Assembly (NCBI GenBank): GCA_029706075.1
Contig: JAINUG010000179.1
Coordinates: forward strand, 248,001 to 312,000
DNA: 64,000 nt
Origin: Aldrovandia affinis
Taxonomy: Eukaryota > Chordata > Actinopteri > Notacanthiformes > Halosauridae
Direction of reading: 5' to 3'
Of this stretch, positions 13,886-28,800 are shown piece by piece. Within the stretch, counting starts at the first letter, position 1, and every line of letters starts with the position of its first letter. The translations under genes and the position numbers were made by a program. The notes under the pieces are model-generated. The model searched no databases and was not told where the DNA came from. It saw only the letters and a program-made list of their open reading frames with translations.

Positions 13886-16800
13886 TCAATTCTTCACGTG
13901 GTCTTTTTTACTTATACGCCTAAACAACTTCTTCATGGGAGATTTCTTCTTGCTTTTTTCTTTCTTCTTGCCTGTTTTGAGAAAGATAACATGTTTACTT
14001 TAAAGGAAAGAAGAAACTTGCAAGAACGCATTGACTACACAAATCAAAATGGCATACTTTAACTTTAACGCTCCAACGAGAGACAGATTTACAAGGGGGC
14101 TGAGGCAAAGTATATTTCAGTATAGAACAGTATATTTCAGACACGTGATTGTGAGCAGTGTGGAGATGCAGAAGCACAATGGTGCATTTCAGACATGTGA
14201 CTGAAAACAAGTAGACATGTGTCCCTAAGTTAACAGATGGAAGCCATGGCAGGCCAATTACAACCCTTTTCCTTCAATGGACCGGAGTAACATATCCAAG
14301 ATCACCTGGGGCATCATTTACCAACTGTGCGTACACACCTGCTCATCTCTGTCCTGGTACCCTAGTGGTGGAATGACCTCCCTACCATCTTCCGAAGCCA
14401 CTGCCCATCTTCTGCCATAGACTTAAAAGCCACCTTTTCAGACCTCACCTTGGTCCTCACTCCCAGCCCTCCCCCCGGCACCTCGCCAACACGGATCACA
14501 TAGGAACTTAACCCTAACCCATCTCCTTTAAATACATTTAAAAATAAGCGTTGATAAGCGGTCTCACCCCACTTAGTGGAATGCACTTGCAAGTCGCTCT
14601 GGAGCGTCTGCTTATTGTGTTCATTGTAAATATATTCTCAAGATATTGCAAAACTTAAGGTACTGGAAAATTACTATTGGCTGTTATCAGATATTGCTAG
14701 ATGTATTTTACAGCAAAAAAATGAATCATTAGATTTTCCAGAAGTCCATATATTTACAATGTATTGCAGTACATTCCGTTTCCATCAATGGTACCAATTC
14801 ATAAGGTAATTTTATAGGTGGGCAAGTAAAATTTATAGAACATACTGACAACAGGCAAATCAGCCCATTTTGGCTCAATGTTCCTGTATCAACTACCATA
14901 GCAATATTGAATGCCCCTGATGCATATTGTCAAAATGCACATTAAAACATTAAAAGAACATGGGCATAATATTACATATCCATTGGGCAGACATTATGTG
15001 TCATTAGTGGGAGATGGAACAATCCATTTTCCTAGGGCTGTCGCAGTCATAAAGGTTTGGTTACTGGTGTGTGCGTAGGTACATTAGTTTATTTTTTACA
15101 TGCATTTAAAAAAAATGCTATTACAGTAGTCACCCCTAGAGTACCCTGCATATCCTGGGTCTTCGCTTTTAGTTACAGGAGAGACACCACGAGAGAGAGA
15201 GAGCAAGAGAGAGACCAAGAGACCGACAGGTTGTGATAAATGTAAATTTTGTACCGGTTGTAAATAATGTTTTTGTATGAAAGGTGCTATACCTATTGTT
15301 TGTCATAATCATACTCTTCATCTTCTTATTCATTTTGTCATTGCATTATTCAAATGCTTCCAGCCATTTAATTGGTTTGAATGCACGGTGAAGCATTTAC
15401 ATTTACATTTTAGGCATTTAGCAGACACGCTTATCCAGAGCGACTTACAGTTTACATTACAAGCAGCCACGACATACTCGTGCACCATCTAACGGTTAAC
15501 TTAGGGGAGACAATATCTCAAAGACTACACATCAAAATATGGTAAAAATAGGCTGGTTTCATAAAAATTAACCCCAGGAAAATGATGAGTGATGAGTTTC
15601 ATATATTAATGTGTTTAACATAACCAGCACATACAGGTTTTCTATAATGAAAGTAGTGATTATCTGAGGTTTTTTTAAAAACGTTTTTAGCTGAAAAAAC
15701 ATGTAATTCTTGTAATCACTTGACTATTAGCCCTTATTAAATATTACTTTTGTGGTGGTGGGGAGTGAATGCTTTAAGATTTTACTGCTTGTAATCATTA
15801 TGTACACACTAAAATAAACCAGAATAATTTGGACCATCATAAAGCCCAACTTTCAGGCTTTAGAACTATGCATTAAATACCAAACATCAAAGTAGGTTTT
15901 CTTCAATTCGATTGTTTCAAAATAAATATGGAAGAAAAAAAAACGAATGAAGTCATGGTGGTCTTTTCATTTTGACCAGTCAGTGTCCATGAGGTTATAT
16001 GGTTAACGTGACAGCACTACATTACCTTACAATAAATTGTAAATATGCATTGCTTACCTGATCCGTTCCAGGCTTTAAAGCACTGGACATTACCAAGGTA
16101 GGTGGAACACTACTGGCGATTAAAGAGGTTGGTGTGCAGTTTCAGCAGATATGTACATTCCCTCTAGAAGAGTTTTGTTTTTAGTGCTTTTATATGTAGT
16201 ACAATAATAATGTAGAAATGTGACTCACCAAGATTCTCCAACATTTGATGTAACTGTTGATCTTCCTCCTCCTCCCTATAGTGAATTAGAATAGAAATCA
16301 AACAGTCATATGCTAGGTCTATTGAAATTACTTTCCCATCACTGCCTAACACACCGGATGTTTAAAAATACCATTTTTATTAGCGCTTCTCATTTATTTT
16401 CTATGGCTTATTTTTATATTTTCATTTAGTGATGTAGAGCAAAACTTGTGACCAAGGCCTGGATTTGATTGAATCACTGCAGTCTGCCTTCAATTGAGTG
16501 ATGAACCTGAAGGAATAAACACATGATGAACATGCATTCCCAATAGGACATTACCACCACTTTACAAAAGGTCAAAGAATTGCATGTTGTGACTTGTGTG
16601 CAACCACTAAAGCAGCACTGAAAAATAAATGTTCCATTCCACCTTCCGAGAATGCCATGTTAGTAAGACCCATTGAAGCTGGTGATTTAAATGGGGGGCG
16701 TTAGTTGCTGAAACGTAAAGAAATACAAGGACCACCGTGATCTAGCTTGCCAGCAAGGGGAAAATGTATGCCTGGTGTTTTACTTATTTTACTGTACAAC

Positions 16801-19800
16801 TTCAATCCTCCTTCACAATTTCAAGCAGCAGTCCCATTACATTACATGCATTGTCACGCGAATCAAACAGACAGGGTAACTGGAAAGGCATCCTGGCAGT
16901 AATAGTTCTGAAGCTCTGATTGGCCAAAATATTTGAAATGGCTTATTGATCACATTAACTTAATAATGTATTTATGATATTGTCAGTGTGACGATTACTA
17001 GGTGGGTAGGACATTTTTTTAATTTTTATTTTTTTATTCGGAAATGTCCATCATGTCATCTTTTCTTTGAAACAACCAATTTTTTCACATTACTGTCTCT
17101 GCTCCCCATGCATCACTTGTTTACAGCAGTGCACAGGTGAGTAGAGCCAGTACAGTCACAGAACAGAGGTGCATTGTAACGGTATGCAGGGATATTGGTG
17201 CACAATGTTAAGCAGCAGCAGAACTGAACACCGGAACAGTGGCACACTTGAAGTGTGCAGAAGAACAGGACACTGGAACAGTGGGCAGGTGATCCCAACC
17301 TCAGCCTGTCCTCATCCAGCACCACCACGATGGCGTTCCTGTCGTTGACAATCTCCATCAGCTTCTCCATAAGCTCCTGCTCCTGCTGCTGCTCTGCTGC
17401 GGTCTTTAAATGCTCTGAAAGGCAAGGCGACATTAAGGAAATGTAGCGCAAACACCAGAAGTAGAACACAGGCAAGTCCTGGACTTGTGAGATTTTCCAC
17501 ACTACACTGCCCTAAGAGCATCACGGCTGAGTGAAGAGTCCAGAGGGCGTTTATCCTTTGGGACTCACCTGGTTTATCCATCAATCTCCTCAGTTCTCCC
17601 TCCACTCCTGGCTGCTGTTCCTCCAAGTATTGAGTCTTTGCACTGGAGAAACACCCACCCAAAGCACCACTTCAGTCAGAAACCATGCCAAACATAAACC
17701 TAGACATCAATTAAAATACAAGTAAATGCAAGAGGATAGGGTGTTTCAGTGAAAAGCATAACAAATCAGATTTTCACATGAAATGTAACATGCTGCAGTT
17801 TATCACTACTTCAGATGTAAAACCAAGGGCTGGGAAAAGCCCACCCACCCATTCATGAATATACAAATTTGAAGAAAGAGCACAAAATAAATTATTAGCA
17901 CAAACCCCCTCGCTAGTATTTTCAGAAAGTGGAAGAGTGAAAGAAAGGAATGTTTAGCCTGTGCAACTGTAGCGGGTGAGCTCTGGTACATGAGCGCCCG
18001 CTACAGAAATGTGATTCCAGTTCCCAGAGTTAGGGACTAAATCGCTCTCTTGTCGCGTAGAAGATCCTCGGTTTGAAACTTGCTGTGGTCAGAACCAACT
18101 CCGTTACACAACATCCCTACATTGCACACTGTCCCAGGTATGAACAACCAATGACATTCATGCTTCAGCCTGCTTTTTTATTTATTTTTCATGCGTTCAA
18201 TCAGACCCATAAAAATGTAACATCTCAAAAAGGCCCAATGATAAGTTTAAGGGGATCTTACATGTAGACCAGCTCGGATTCCCTTCTGATGTAAACCTGC
18301 TTGGTCTGGATCAGGTTGAACCACTCCACCATTAATGTGTCGAAAATGTCCTCTGCTCCTTCTGTAATACAAAGTGAAGACAATGGAGGCTTATTAAAAA
18401 AACCTTACTATTGCAAAAATATTGGGTGAAAATCTCATCAACATGGACAGGTGACAGGAACAGCGACATATTCTGCCCTTTTCAAGGTCAGCATAGACTG
18501 AACAATCACACCCCCTCCTTCCTGTCTCCCCCCACACCCCCCATCCTGTTCCTGAGGGAAGGGGGAAGAGTTAGTCATAGAGCATACTCGACTTGTATCC
18601 AAAAACCTCAAAATTACTTTAAATTGGATGCATGTTCAATTGGATGCATGTTAAACTAGTAAGGAAAGTTTGATTTTCAAACTTTGGTTGGCTTGCCTGG
18701 TAAAGTATTGCAATTGATACTATAATAGTATTTATAGTACAATAGTAATACAGTAGTATTTTATAAACATCAACTTTGATGGAGGGATGAATGGACAGAT
18801 TGATGGAAAGAGGGTGTAGTAGGTTATAATTGTTTATAAAAATATTGAATATTTAGTATTGTACAGCATTATAAATCAGTGTTGTAATAGCCTTGCATTA
18901 CATTACATTACATTATTACAGGCATTTAGCAGACGCTCTTATCCAGAGCGACTTACAGTTTACATTTCTTTACAATCCATCTATACAGCTGGATATTAAC
19001 TGAAGCAATTCAGGTTAAGTACCTTGCTCAAGGGTACAACGGCAGTGTCCCACCTGGGGATTGAACCTGCAACCTTAACGTTATAAGCCCAGTTCCCTAA
19101 CCATTATACCACACTGCCGCCGTAATGCTTGCAGTAATGATATTGTCAGATAAAGGGATGGATAGATGGATAGGCAGAGAGGGAGGAGGGATTGAGGTAG
19201 CTTTTTACATGCATTTTACACAGATATATAGAATTAATTTTTATAAAGTACTGTATTTTGGAGTATCCAAGTTATCCAACTTGGAAATACTTTCATTGTG
19301 TGGCTAAACAAACAAAAAAATGCCAAGGAAGGGGCTGGCTAGCTAGCAAGTTAAGCAGAACTTCAGATGTAATTATTCTGACATTGTGCTTTTAAAAGGT
19401 CAATGGTTGTGAGCTAACTGATTGCAGTTACATTACCCAATGGAGCTAGCTAGCCGGTACTGTAGATATTTACAAAACCGTTGTTTGCTAGCTGGACGAG
19501 TGAAGTGTGCTCATGAGACTATATACAGATATACAAGATAGATTATTAGCCTACCAAATATATTTTACAGCATGCTAGCTAGCTAGCTAACAGTCAGATA
19601 GCTAGATAACCAGTATTTAAGACTTAAATAAAACAAATTATCATCTTTGGTGAAGGTTGTCTTCTTTGAAAGTTAACTACAGTAGCTAACATTAGTACGG
19701 TAAGCTGTGGAGTTTGCACATTATGACATCAACCAGCACCAGCTTAGTCATCGCCAGTTAGCAAGGAGCTAGCAGGCTAATTGCAAAAAAACAGACTATT

Positions 19801-22800
19801 TAAGAAAGTATTTATCACAAATGTATAAAAAGCACAAGCTGGATACACAAGCATAAACCAAAAGGTATGTGTGAAGTCTGATGTCTATATGTTCAATATT
19901 TTTATTAAAGAAAGGGGAGGAACATTCCATTTCCAACATTCTAGCGATGCAATTTCAATAGGTTTGGCCTTCGGCAGCCTCGTGACACCCTTAAAGCATA
20001 CTGAAAATCACTGTCAAATAGCTGTCACGGACACTGACATCATTAAGAGATCAGATTGCCCTTTCTGACCATACGGTCCCCTTGAGGTCTGGGCCATCAG
20101 CCCAGACAGTAATGCACTGAGACACAAAGGCACAGCACCACAATCACTCAGCAGAATGTTGTGTAGATTATGTGAACATCACTTACCATAAAGCATATTA
20201 TCGCCCCATGCCGTGTCTGCCTTCATATATCCCATTACTCTCAGCAACGAGAAATGAGAGGAGAGAGTGGGGGTTCTGCCTCTCACCTGCCTCACATTGA
20301 CGAAGTTCTTTCTCCATCTCCACTCCCTGCTTCTCCAGATCGCTCAGATGCTCTTCAATCTCCTGCAGCTCCAGCTGGATATCCTTCACAGGGATGCAGA
20401 ATGACCTGCCCTAAGGAAAGACAACAAGTTCCAGCATCCAAGTGCACTCATCAGAACTCAAGATCTCACTGCTGATCAAGAACAGTACTTCACCCTCTAT
20501 GCAAATCCTCTATTCAATCAAATTGCAAAGCACTTTGAACTTTGAGTAAGAAATGTTGAAAGCAAAGCTTTGCTGTATGCATATTCTGTGAAAATGCACA
20601 TTCAAACCATTCTCTTAGAGGATTTACCATTCTCTTAACAATGATCTTTTAACCAAACATTTTTTTGTTAAACTAAAATTGCCTTAACCCATTAAGACCT
20701 GGAGTGACGTTTTGGTCGCTTCGATTTTGAACTAAATGCACTGTGATTCGCTGACAAATAATCTTGGTGTCTGCTTTTTTTTTAAAATGTTTTCCAAACA
20801 TTTTAAGTTGTTAAATAATTGCTAAAAGCCGTTTTTAGCAGGCTTTTAAAATTTAGCTAGCATCATCACCAACATAAAATGTCAAGCCTCAATCATTTTA
20901 TCCATGAGCTGCTTTTTCTCTACTGCCTCTGACAGCCATATAAAGTGCCCAAACAAGAAAACATTACTGTAGCATACTTTTTCAGAGCCACGTAAAGACT
21001 TACCGTGGGAATATTTGATTCAGGCATGGAAGCATTTGTGGAAGATGGGCCGGTTTCATTCGTAAAATCTACAAAGACAGGATTCCCAGAAGGCAGTAAA
21101 CAGTTCTCATTTCTATGGGTTGGCTGAACAAGCTCCCAAGTTTGAAAATGTTGAGAAAATACAGCCCAACGCATCAAGCATTTTTTGCATTAATTTCTGT
21201 CCCAAATGTTTAATATCAAAAATAAAATTCAAAGAATCAGTTCCTGCACTGCTTGTGGAGGTAGCTAGCTGCCTCAATTTCAAACCATTTTTAGCTAAAT
21301 GGCAATAGAAAGAGCAATACATCTACTGTCATGGTGATGGATATATGATGGAGGACTTACCCAAACTTCGAGACCCATTGTGAGGTTTGGGAGAAAGGAT
21401 CCTTTCGTTGTTGGGACTAATGGGAGGAGAACTGCAGGGGACATCAGCAGTCAGGATTGACAGTGAGCTTCTAGTGGTGCCATTTTGCGGCGGCTTTAAT
21501 GGAGGGCCAGCCTCCTCCATCTCAGAGCTGAAATGAAGACAAATTAAGTAAATGAAGGATCTTTATTGGAGTATGTAGTATTAAGAAACCATGTTAGAGG
21601 CACAATAAATCTTGTGCATGTTCACCCCAAGCATTGAACTGAGAAGTAGTACTCTAGCATCCGTATGAGATTCACTTTGAACCAATGTCCATCCGTGTTC
21701 TGTTGACAGAAATGAATGAGAAAATCGCCCCCTGGGTCAACCCCATCAAGCTTTAAAAATGTGCATCACCAACCCAGGACAAATGAAAGGTATTTGCTTT
21801 CACTGTCCAGTGCAACCCGTGAATGGTTTACAGATACACCCATCTTACTGCCTCACCTCTCAGGTTTGGGGAGGTTTAAGTAGAACAACAGGAGAATGAC
21901 CATCAGGGGGAACTCAATGTACTGGTTTCATGGTATTGGGGACAGGTTCAGATGCAGCACTCCTTGGGACTTGCGAGGATGGGGGAGAAGGCCAGTGGCT
22001 GCACTCTCAGCCAGTCAATCATTACAGCAATGGGTGAGGCAGGAGCGAGCAACAGGCTGGAGAGTGAATACACGAAAGGCCCGACTGTCAGCTCCCCATT
22101 TGGGAGGTATCATTTATCCCCCCCTCCACCCAAATGGTTCTCCTTTCCAAGAAGTGGATTTGAATTTGAGAACAAACTACACATAACTTACTTTAGCCCT
22201 TGTCCATGTGGCACTGGCTTCAGCATTGCTCTCCAATCTGCTGGTCTGCGCTCTCCAGTCTCTGACTTCTCAAGGTCTGCTCCAGGGGAAAGAGACCAAA
22301 CAAGGGAAAATGCACAAGCATGCCCATCTCAGGTAATTTAGTAACTCAGTTGAATAATTAAAGAAATGTGCAACATTCCATCTGCATTTCCAAACACTTT
22401 TAGTTTACATTTTATAAGCAAAATGTGAAACATCGGAAATGGAAGTCATACTCGGATGATTGCAGTGTACCGTAATTTCCTAGCATGCAGCATCGTATTA
22501 AGGTGGCTTTCCAAAGTGCCATACTAACGCGGGTTTAGCTGCACATTAAGCAGAAGGAAACTTGCTTGCAGTGTACAATTGGAGTGGAGTTTTAGTTTTA
22601 GTTTTGCCCATCATTGCGCACATTGCTTCGCCACTACTTGATCTCAAAATGCGGGCCTGGTGCACAGAATGTGTACATGTCGGCACGTCTTCCCTTTGTG
22701 TGTGAAATGGATTTTCAGATAATTACCCATGGTCAGCATTCATTGGAACTAATCCTGACTAGATGCAAGATTTGTTTCACGAAACCGGAAAAGTTTCCAT

Positions 22801-25800
22801 GGAAAATTCCACAATATTACAAAAGTGAGCAGGCCAACTCATTAATTCTGCTTTGTGAAATAGCCCCCAGGGGTGCTTGCCCTGCCCTGAAGCAGAACTG
22901 ATCCAATCACAAAATAGTTTCACAAAATATTTACAGCCATTTCATAATAATTAAAAGGTTTATTATGATCACTTCATAAGTAGCTTATCCATCTTGAGGC
23001 ATCATATTCCTGGGAGTGGGGGTCACTGACACCAACCTCATAGATGCAAGGCCTAAAGCTCACCTTTAATGTTGGCGGAGATGGTACTTAAAGAATCCTT
23101 GTGGATAGACGTCCGCCATACAGCGTCCTTGTTGTTGGCGGGGATGGTGGTTTTGAGACGAGTCACGGGTTCCACCGGTTTGATCTCTGCTGCTCCAAGG
23201 CCGTTCACATCCCTCTTTGAACTGGGTATGTTAACAGGAGGAACCCTGTCCCCAGCCCTGATGGGGGGGGGGGAAACCTTGCTCAGGTTGACGGGTTGAC
23301 AAACTTGAGCTTGTCGTGTCCAATATCACTTCACTGGTAATTTGCTTTGAATAAGTTCTGAGCAAATTCTTAAAAACTACTCTAATAGCACTATGAGGGA
23401 TTAAGTGCTCCAATCCAAATTTTATGACCCATAGTGTTAGCATAGTATAGTGTTACAAGCTTCATGGATTCCTTCACTTCCACTCTATTCATTGTGAAAA
23501 ATCTGTCAAATGTATGGTTTCCACTGACATACAAATTAATGGCATTTAAAATGCATTCTAAATGGTTTCACCATTGCTGTTTTACCAAACATTTTGTCCC
23601 TTCAGTCCCCTTATAACCCATGCTTTGGGGGAAAAGAAACAATCGATCAATGCTACCCAAAGCAATATTTCAGTATCCAGACCTATAGCTGTATTGTGCA
23701 GACTCACCAGTGGGCTGATGCTCTGGGACACGAAATGTTAGAGATATTGTTATTGTTGTGGTTTCCCTCAATCACTTTGTCTGGCTTCTTCTCATCCCTG
23801 CTGGGGCCTCTGCTCTGTGGGGCAGCAAGGGCCCACTGGCTGGAGGGCGTGGTCTCTGCAGTGGTGGCAGTGGTCATGAAAAACCTCTGGCGGGCTGCCT
23901 GGGTCTTCTGGGCTGCGGTGGTCCAGGGTTTTGCAGCAGTGGGCGGGTCGATGGGCTTAGTCTCAGCTCTGATCGGGACAGAGAGAATTGAGGTGGGTCG
24001 TGGGGTGGGGACGCGGTCACTTTTTGTCACGGGGGTGGCCGCTTTGTGGTCATCCTGGGAGCTCTGGTGAGTGGTGCATGTGAAGGTTCCCAGGTCGGGC
24101 CCAGCCTTATAGGCTCCAGAGAGGAGAGTGTTGGAGCATTCACTGCACCTGTTGAAGAAAAGGATGGGAGATTTACATTCATACAATTCAAAATGAGGAG
24201 CCTAAATGACTTATCATTTTTCAAAAAATAACAAATCTTACTTGAAGCAGCTCCTGTGGTACAGCCTCCCATCCACAAGGTGGCGCTGGACAAGATGAAC
24301 ATGGTGTTTACAAACCGCACAGGTGCTGCTTAGGGTCCCTGTCTTATTGGAGCTCTCAGCAAAAACCTTCTGAGGAAACAGCTGTGGAAGGAAGGGATAT
24401 GACAACATAATTAAGATGGTATCTGAATTTTAATTTCAGTGCAGCATGCAAATACCTTTTCTTTTACATTACAACCCCCCCCATGTATGCCACTTCATTC
24501 CAACCAGTCTTCTAACCTTCATTCAAACCTGATTTGTAACAAGCCGTTAATTGTTATTCAACACTTTTAATGTCTAACTTAAGCCACACTAAGTAAGAAA
24601 TAATGCCATTAAGAACAAATTAGGCATATCCCCATCCCAGGACTTATAATCAGTCAGAAAATCTAGAAAGTTAGTTAGTCTAAAGCATGGACAACTAGTC
24701 ACTGAAACCATGTGGAAAATGAAGAGTTCAAACACAAAGCAAATGGCTATGAGCCAAATCTGCATTGTGTTAATAAAATGAAAGGGGAAAAAAAGAATTA
24801 AATAACTTAAAATGCATTTTCAACAGCCTTAATTCATCGAGAGATTGACTAACACAAACCAGCATACACAGGGGTCCCCCAGGACTGAGTTTGAGAGCCC
24901 CTGACTTGAGGCATTATGGACTGGAGGGTGCCCATACATTATAGGCAGTCTAAAGATAATTATGAACAACGTGTTGCTGTGGTCAAGCATTCATTATCTG
25001 CATACTTCTGTGGACAAGAGACATTGAAGTTAGTAATACTGTGCTTAATTCTGTACATGTGTATATGATCAGTGCCTAGTAATAAATTGCAGTTTCACAA
25101 GATTTGAGCAGGCTTTATTACAGGACACCCCAAATAATAATGTGAAACAAATCTTCCTGATGTTACAGAGATAGTCAGCATGCTCACATACCCCAAAGAG
25201 AGCAAGCAGCATTTTGAGTCTCAAAGGAGAGTGACCAAAGAGGAAACCCTCACAGCATTTTTTTTATTAATTTAGTTTAATTTTTAAACTATCCACCTGA
25301 ATGGCTGCAATGGATTCTCAGACCGAGACTAGGCAAACGCTTCACATTCGTAATGAATGTTCTCAATTCTCGCTCTGCATTCTCACTTAACACAGGACTG
25401 CATTATTTACAGCTGCCAGGAGAGCAGCCGTCCACGGCTTCCTGGCCAAAGTCCCAGTGGCCTCCCGGCCTTTTATTGTTATCGCCTGACAGAGCATTGT
25501 CTTTGTGTCCAAACCAGAGAGCTGTAAGGGAGGCTGGGCTCGCACCCAGCACTGGTTGGGCCGGAAATGCTGGAAAAAATAGTCCCTAGTCTCCCTGGAG
25601 TGAAACAATAGTTGTGGGGGAGAAGAGAAAGAAAAAAAAAACTACTATTTGCCGCACCGTCATCTTTGGTTGGAACAACACCCTGGCTGAAAGTAGAAGG
25701 ATATACAAGTTGTCCCTGACAAGGCCAGCAGTGACACTGCATTGTGAAAGACAATCACCCACAAAATAGAAGACAACCGAACAGAAATATAGTCCTCATC

Positions 25801-28800
25801 TATGCACAGCACAAATGCGGAGCACACTTAAAGTGCATGTGAAGGAGAGGATGCCCGAGGCATAGTAGGGAACTATGCCGTGACCCAGTCTGCCATGTTG
25901 GAGTGTTAGCAGCAACCTTTGCCAAACCAATAGGATTATCATTCGTATAAACATGTCAGCATCTTTTGGTTCAATAAGCAAATTTGAACTTGAGGGAGTA
26001 ACAGGCCAAAACAGTTCCATCTTCAAATATTTTGTAAATGCCATTGACTACCCCTTTTCGCAAACCTATAAATAGAAGGTCCAGGAGCTCATCAATTATT
26101 AATGATCAATGTGGTTCTGTGTGGTTCAGCAGGTAGAGCATGGTGTTGGCAACGCTTAGGTTGTGGGTTCACATTCCCATTGGGACCACATATACTGACA
26201 AATGTATGCATTCATGACTAAGTCACTTTGGATAAAAGCGTCTGCTAAAAGGCATATATTATATTATATGAATTACTAATTTTAACATGAAATGGCTACT
26301 GTACAAGTCTCTCAGTAAACGGCGGTTAGGTTGTCACCAACTCAGACAGCTCTGAGACCAATTAAGATATTTTTTTTACATGTGCAATTATGAAAGTGAA
26401 ATTAAATGAGGCCTTTCCCAAGTTTCCAAATCTACAAAATCACATAAATCATATTGTCCCCCCATTTACAAGCTTTGTGTGAAATCCATTCATCACAGTG
26501 TACCTGTATATACTGTAAACAAGCATTACCTGGTCAGTTTTGGGGGCCGGTTTTGGTGCATGTGCAGAAGGTGTCGTGACCACATTGGTGAGTGGTGGGC
26601 GATTCTCCACTGCAACTTTACGGGGGAGGGGTTTGACTGTCACCGGCAGATTCTTCTTGCCAGACGGCTCTTCTTTGGAGTCCTCCGCTGGTCTCTTGAC
26701 ACCGCCCACACCCCCAGCTGGGATAGCAAAGCATGACGAGAAACTATGGCAGTCAGGGCAACTCCCTAACAGCTTGTCATCCATGACCACAGGTTTAATA
26801 ATCTTCATATGCATGTTCTCAAACTATGGGATGGGCTCATAATTACACTTGTGTATTCCACAAGTACGGCAATATATGGAAATAGACAGAAACCTACATA
26901 ATGCCCCAAGCAGTGGATGAGGAGGACAATGAGTACATTGGGGCTGGTAGTGTAATGGTTAGGGAGCTGGGCTTGTAACTCAGAGGTTGCGGGTTCAATT
27001 CCCAGGTGGGGCACTGCTGTTGTACCCTTGAGCAAGGTACTTAACCTGAATTGCTTCAGTAAAATATCCAGCTGTATAAATGGATTGTATGTAAAGAAAT
27101 GTAAACTGTGTAAGTCGCTCTGGATAGGAGCATCTGCTAAATGCCTAAAATGTCAATGTAAATATATCCATGCATAGACAAACATGGGCTTACTGGGAGC
27201 ACGGCCGTTGAAGTAATTGTAATACTGGGAAACGTAGGTGAGAATGCTGAGCCGGTCAGGGACTCTCAGAGCCACCATGTCTTCTGCATCCAGCAGCGCT
27301 GGAATTCCAAGGTGCTCCTCTGCCACATGGAAAGCCTGCAACAAACCACCATGATGTAAACTCATAGGCCTCGCAATCACCATCTACCTGTCTTTCTCCA
27401 ATGTAGATCAGTTCACGCTGGCCCTTGGAGAGCTGCAGGGTGCAAGCACGTGCACACAGGAGCTTAAGGGCTTTTAAGCACAAGCCCTTTTTGTCTCCAT
27501 GTCTGCCAGCTAATATGGTTTTACTCTGTACTCTTACTTATATACTCATTTACCCAAGACCCCCTTGTACTATTGTATATGATTAGGTTGAATGTCAATG
27601 TATTTTGGTTTACACCAGTCTTTACCAGTCAGTCGGAATGATATATATATACACACTATCGGTGAAAAGTTTTAGAACACCCCCATTTTCCAGTTTTTAC
27701 TGAAATGTAAGCAGTTCAAGTCCAGTGAATAACCTGAAATGGTACAAAGGTAAGCGGTAAACTGTCAGAGGTAAAAAATTTAAAAATAAAAATAAATAAA
27801 AAAGGACAAATAATGTACATATTTTGGCGTGAGTAGTTGGCAGTTTACCGCTTACCTTTGTACCATTTCAGGCTATTCACTGGGCTTGAACTGCTTACAT
27901 TTCAGTGGAAATGGAAAATGGGGGTGTTCTAAAACTTTTGACCTTTTCCTTTGAAAATTGTTAAATTTTGAAAGAAAAGTTTTAAAAAAGAAAATACTGA
28001 AAGACTTGGAAAAACCAAATAAAGATGCACTTTTCTGTCAAAAAGTGTCCTTTCTGGTCAGATCAAAAATGTTACTTTGTGCCCTCAGCCAGCCTGTCAC
28101 AATTACATTCATTTTTTAAAGGTGAAAAATATAAACAAAACAATATTGTCATAGAATATTCTTATTTTATGGTAGAACTCTGATGTGTCAATAAGTACAG
28201 CAGCTGACCCGGCACACAGATACACAAACACGCATAACCCCCACACCTTCACCGTTTCCTGATACCACTCTCGAACAGTTTTAAAGCAAGGAAGGAAGCC
28301 TGTGGCATCGATTCAAGGTTAGTATTTTTTAGTAAATCATTATTAACATAAAATGAATGTGAAATGCCCTGCTGGATTCCAACAGACAGTAGCCCTATGA
28401 ATATTGTGGCAGGGCAAAAGTAAAACGTAATTAGCGAAACACAGAATTGTACAAATATACAACCAAATGTCATTATGCTAACCTACCTGGTACACATGAT
28501 TGAAGATGCTGGTAAATGCTATACTACCTTATTGTTAACTAGCTGGCTTCATATCAGAACTGACGTTATTGCTATATGTAAATCCCAATTGAGTCAAATT
28601 CTCTCAGAAGTAAGCTAGTAGTTTGTTTGCTTTTTTCATTTGAACCTGAAAAACAGGATTAGTTCAATCCAAGGTCAAGCAAATTAGCTGATTGATTGGG
28701 GGAAACATCCCTGGGGCAATTTTTTTTTTAAAGTTCATTTTAAATGCAAAGTTCTAGTTCAAATAATAAATAATACTGTATATAATTAATAGATAATGCT

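Noticed and set aside
23594-24070. 158-residue plus-strand frame
   Set aside because: It is the antisense shadow of MICALL2 exon 6.
26110-26182. Possible genuine tRNA gene
   Set aside because: A and B boxes are present, but the head is followed by a SINE body and LINE-like tail, several copies exist, and the acceptor stem does not close.
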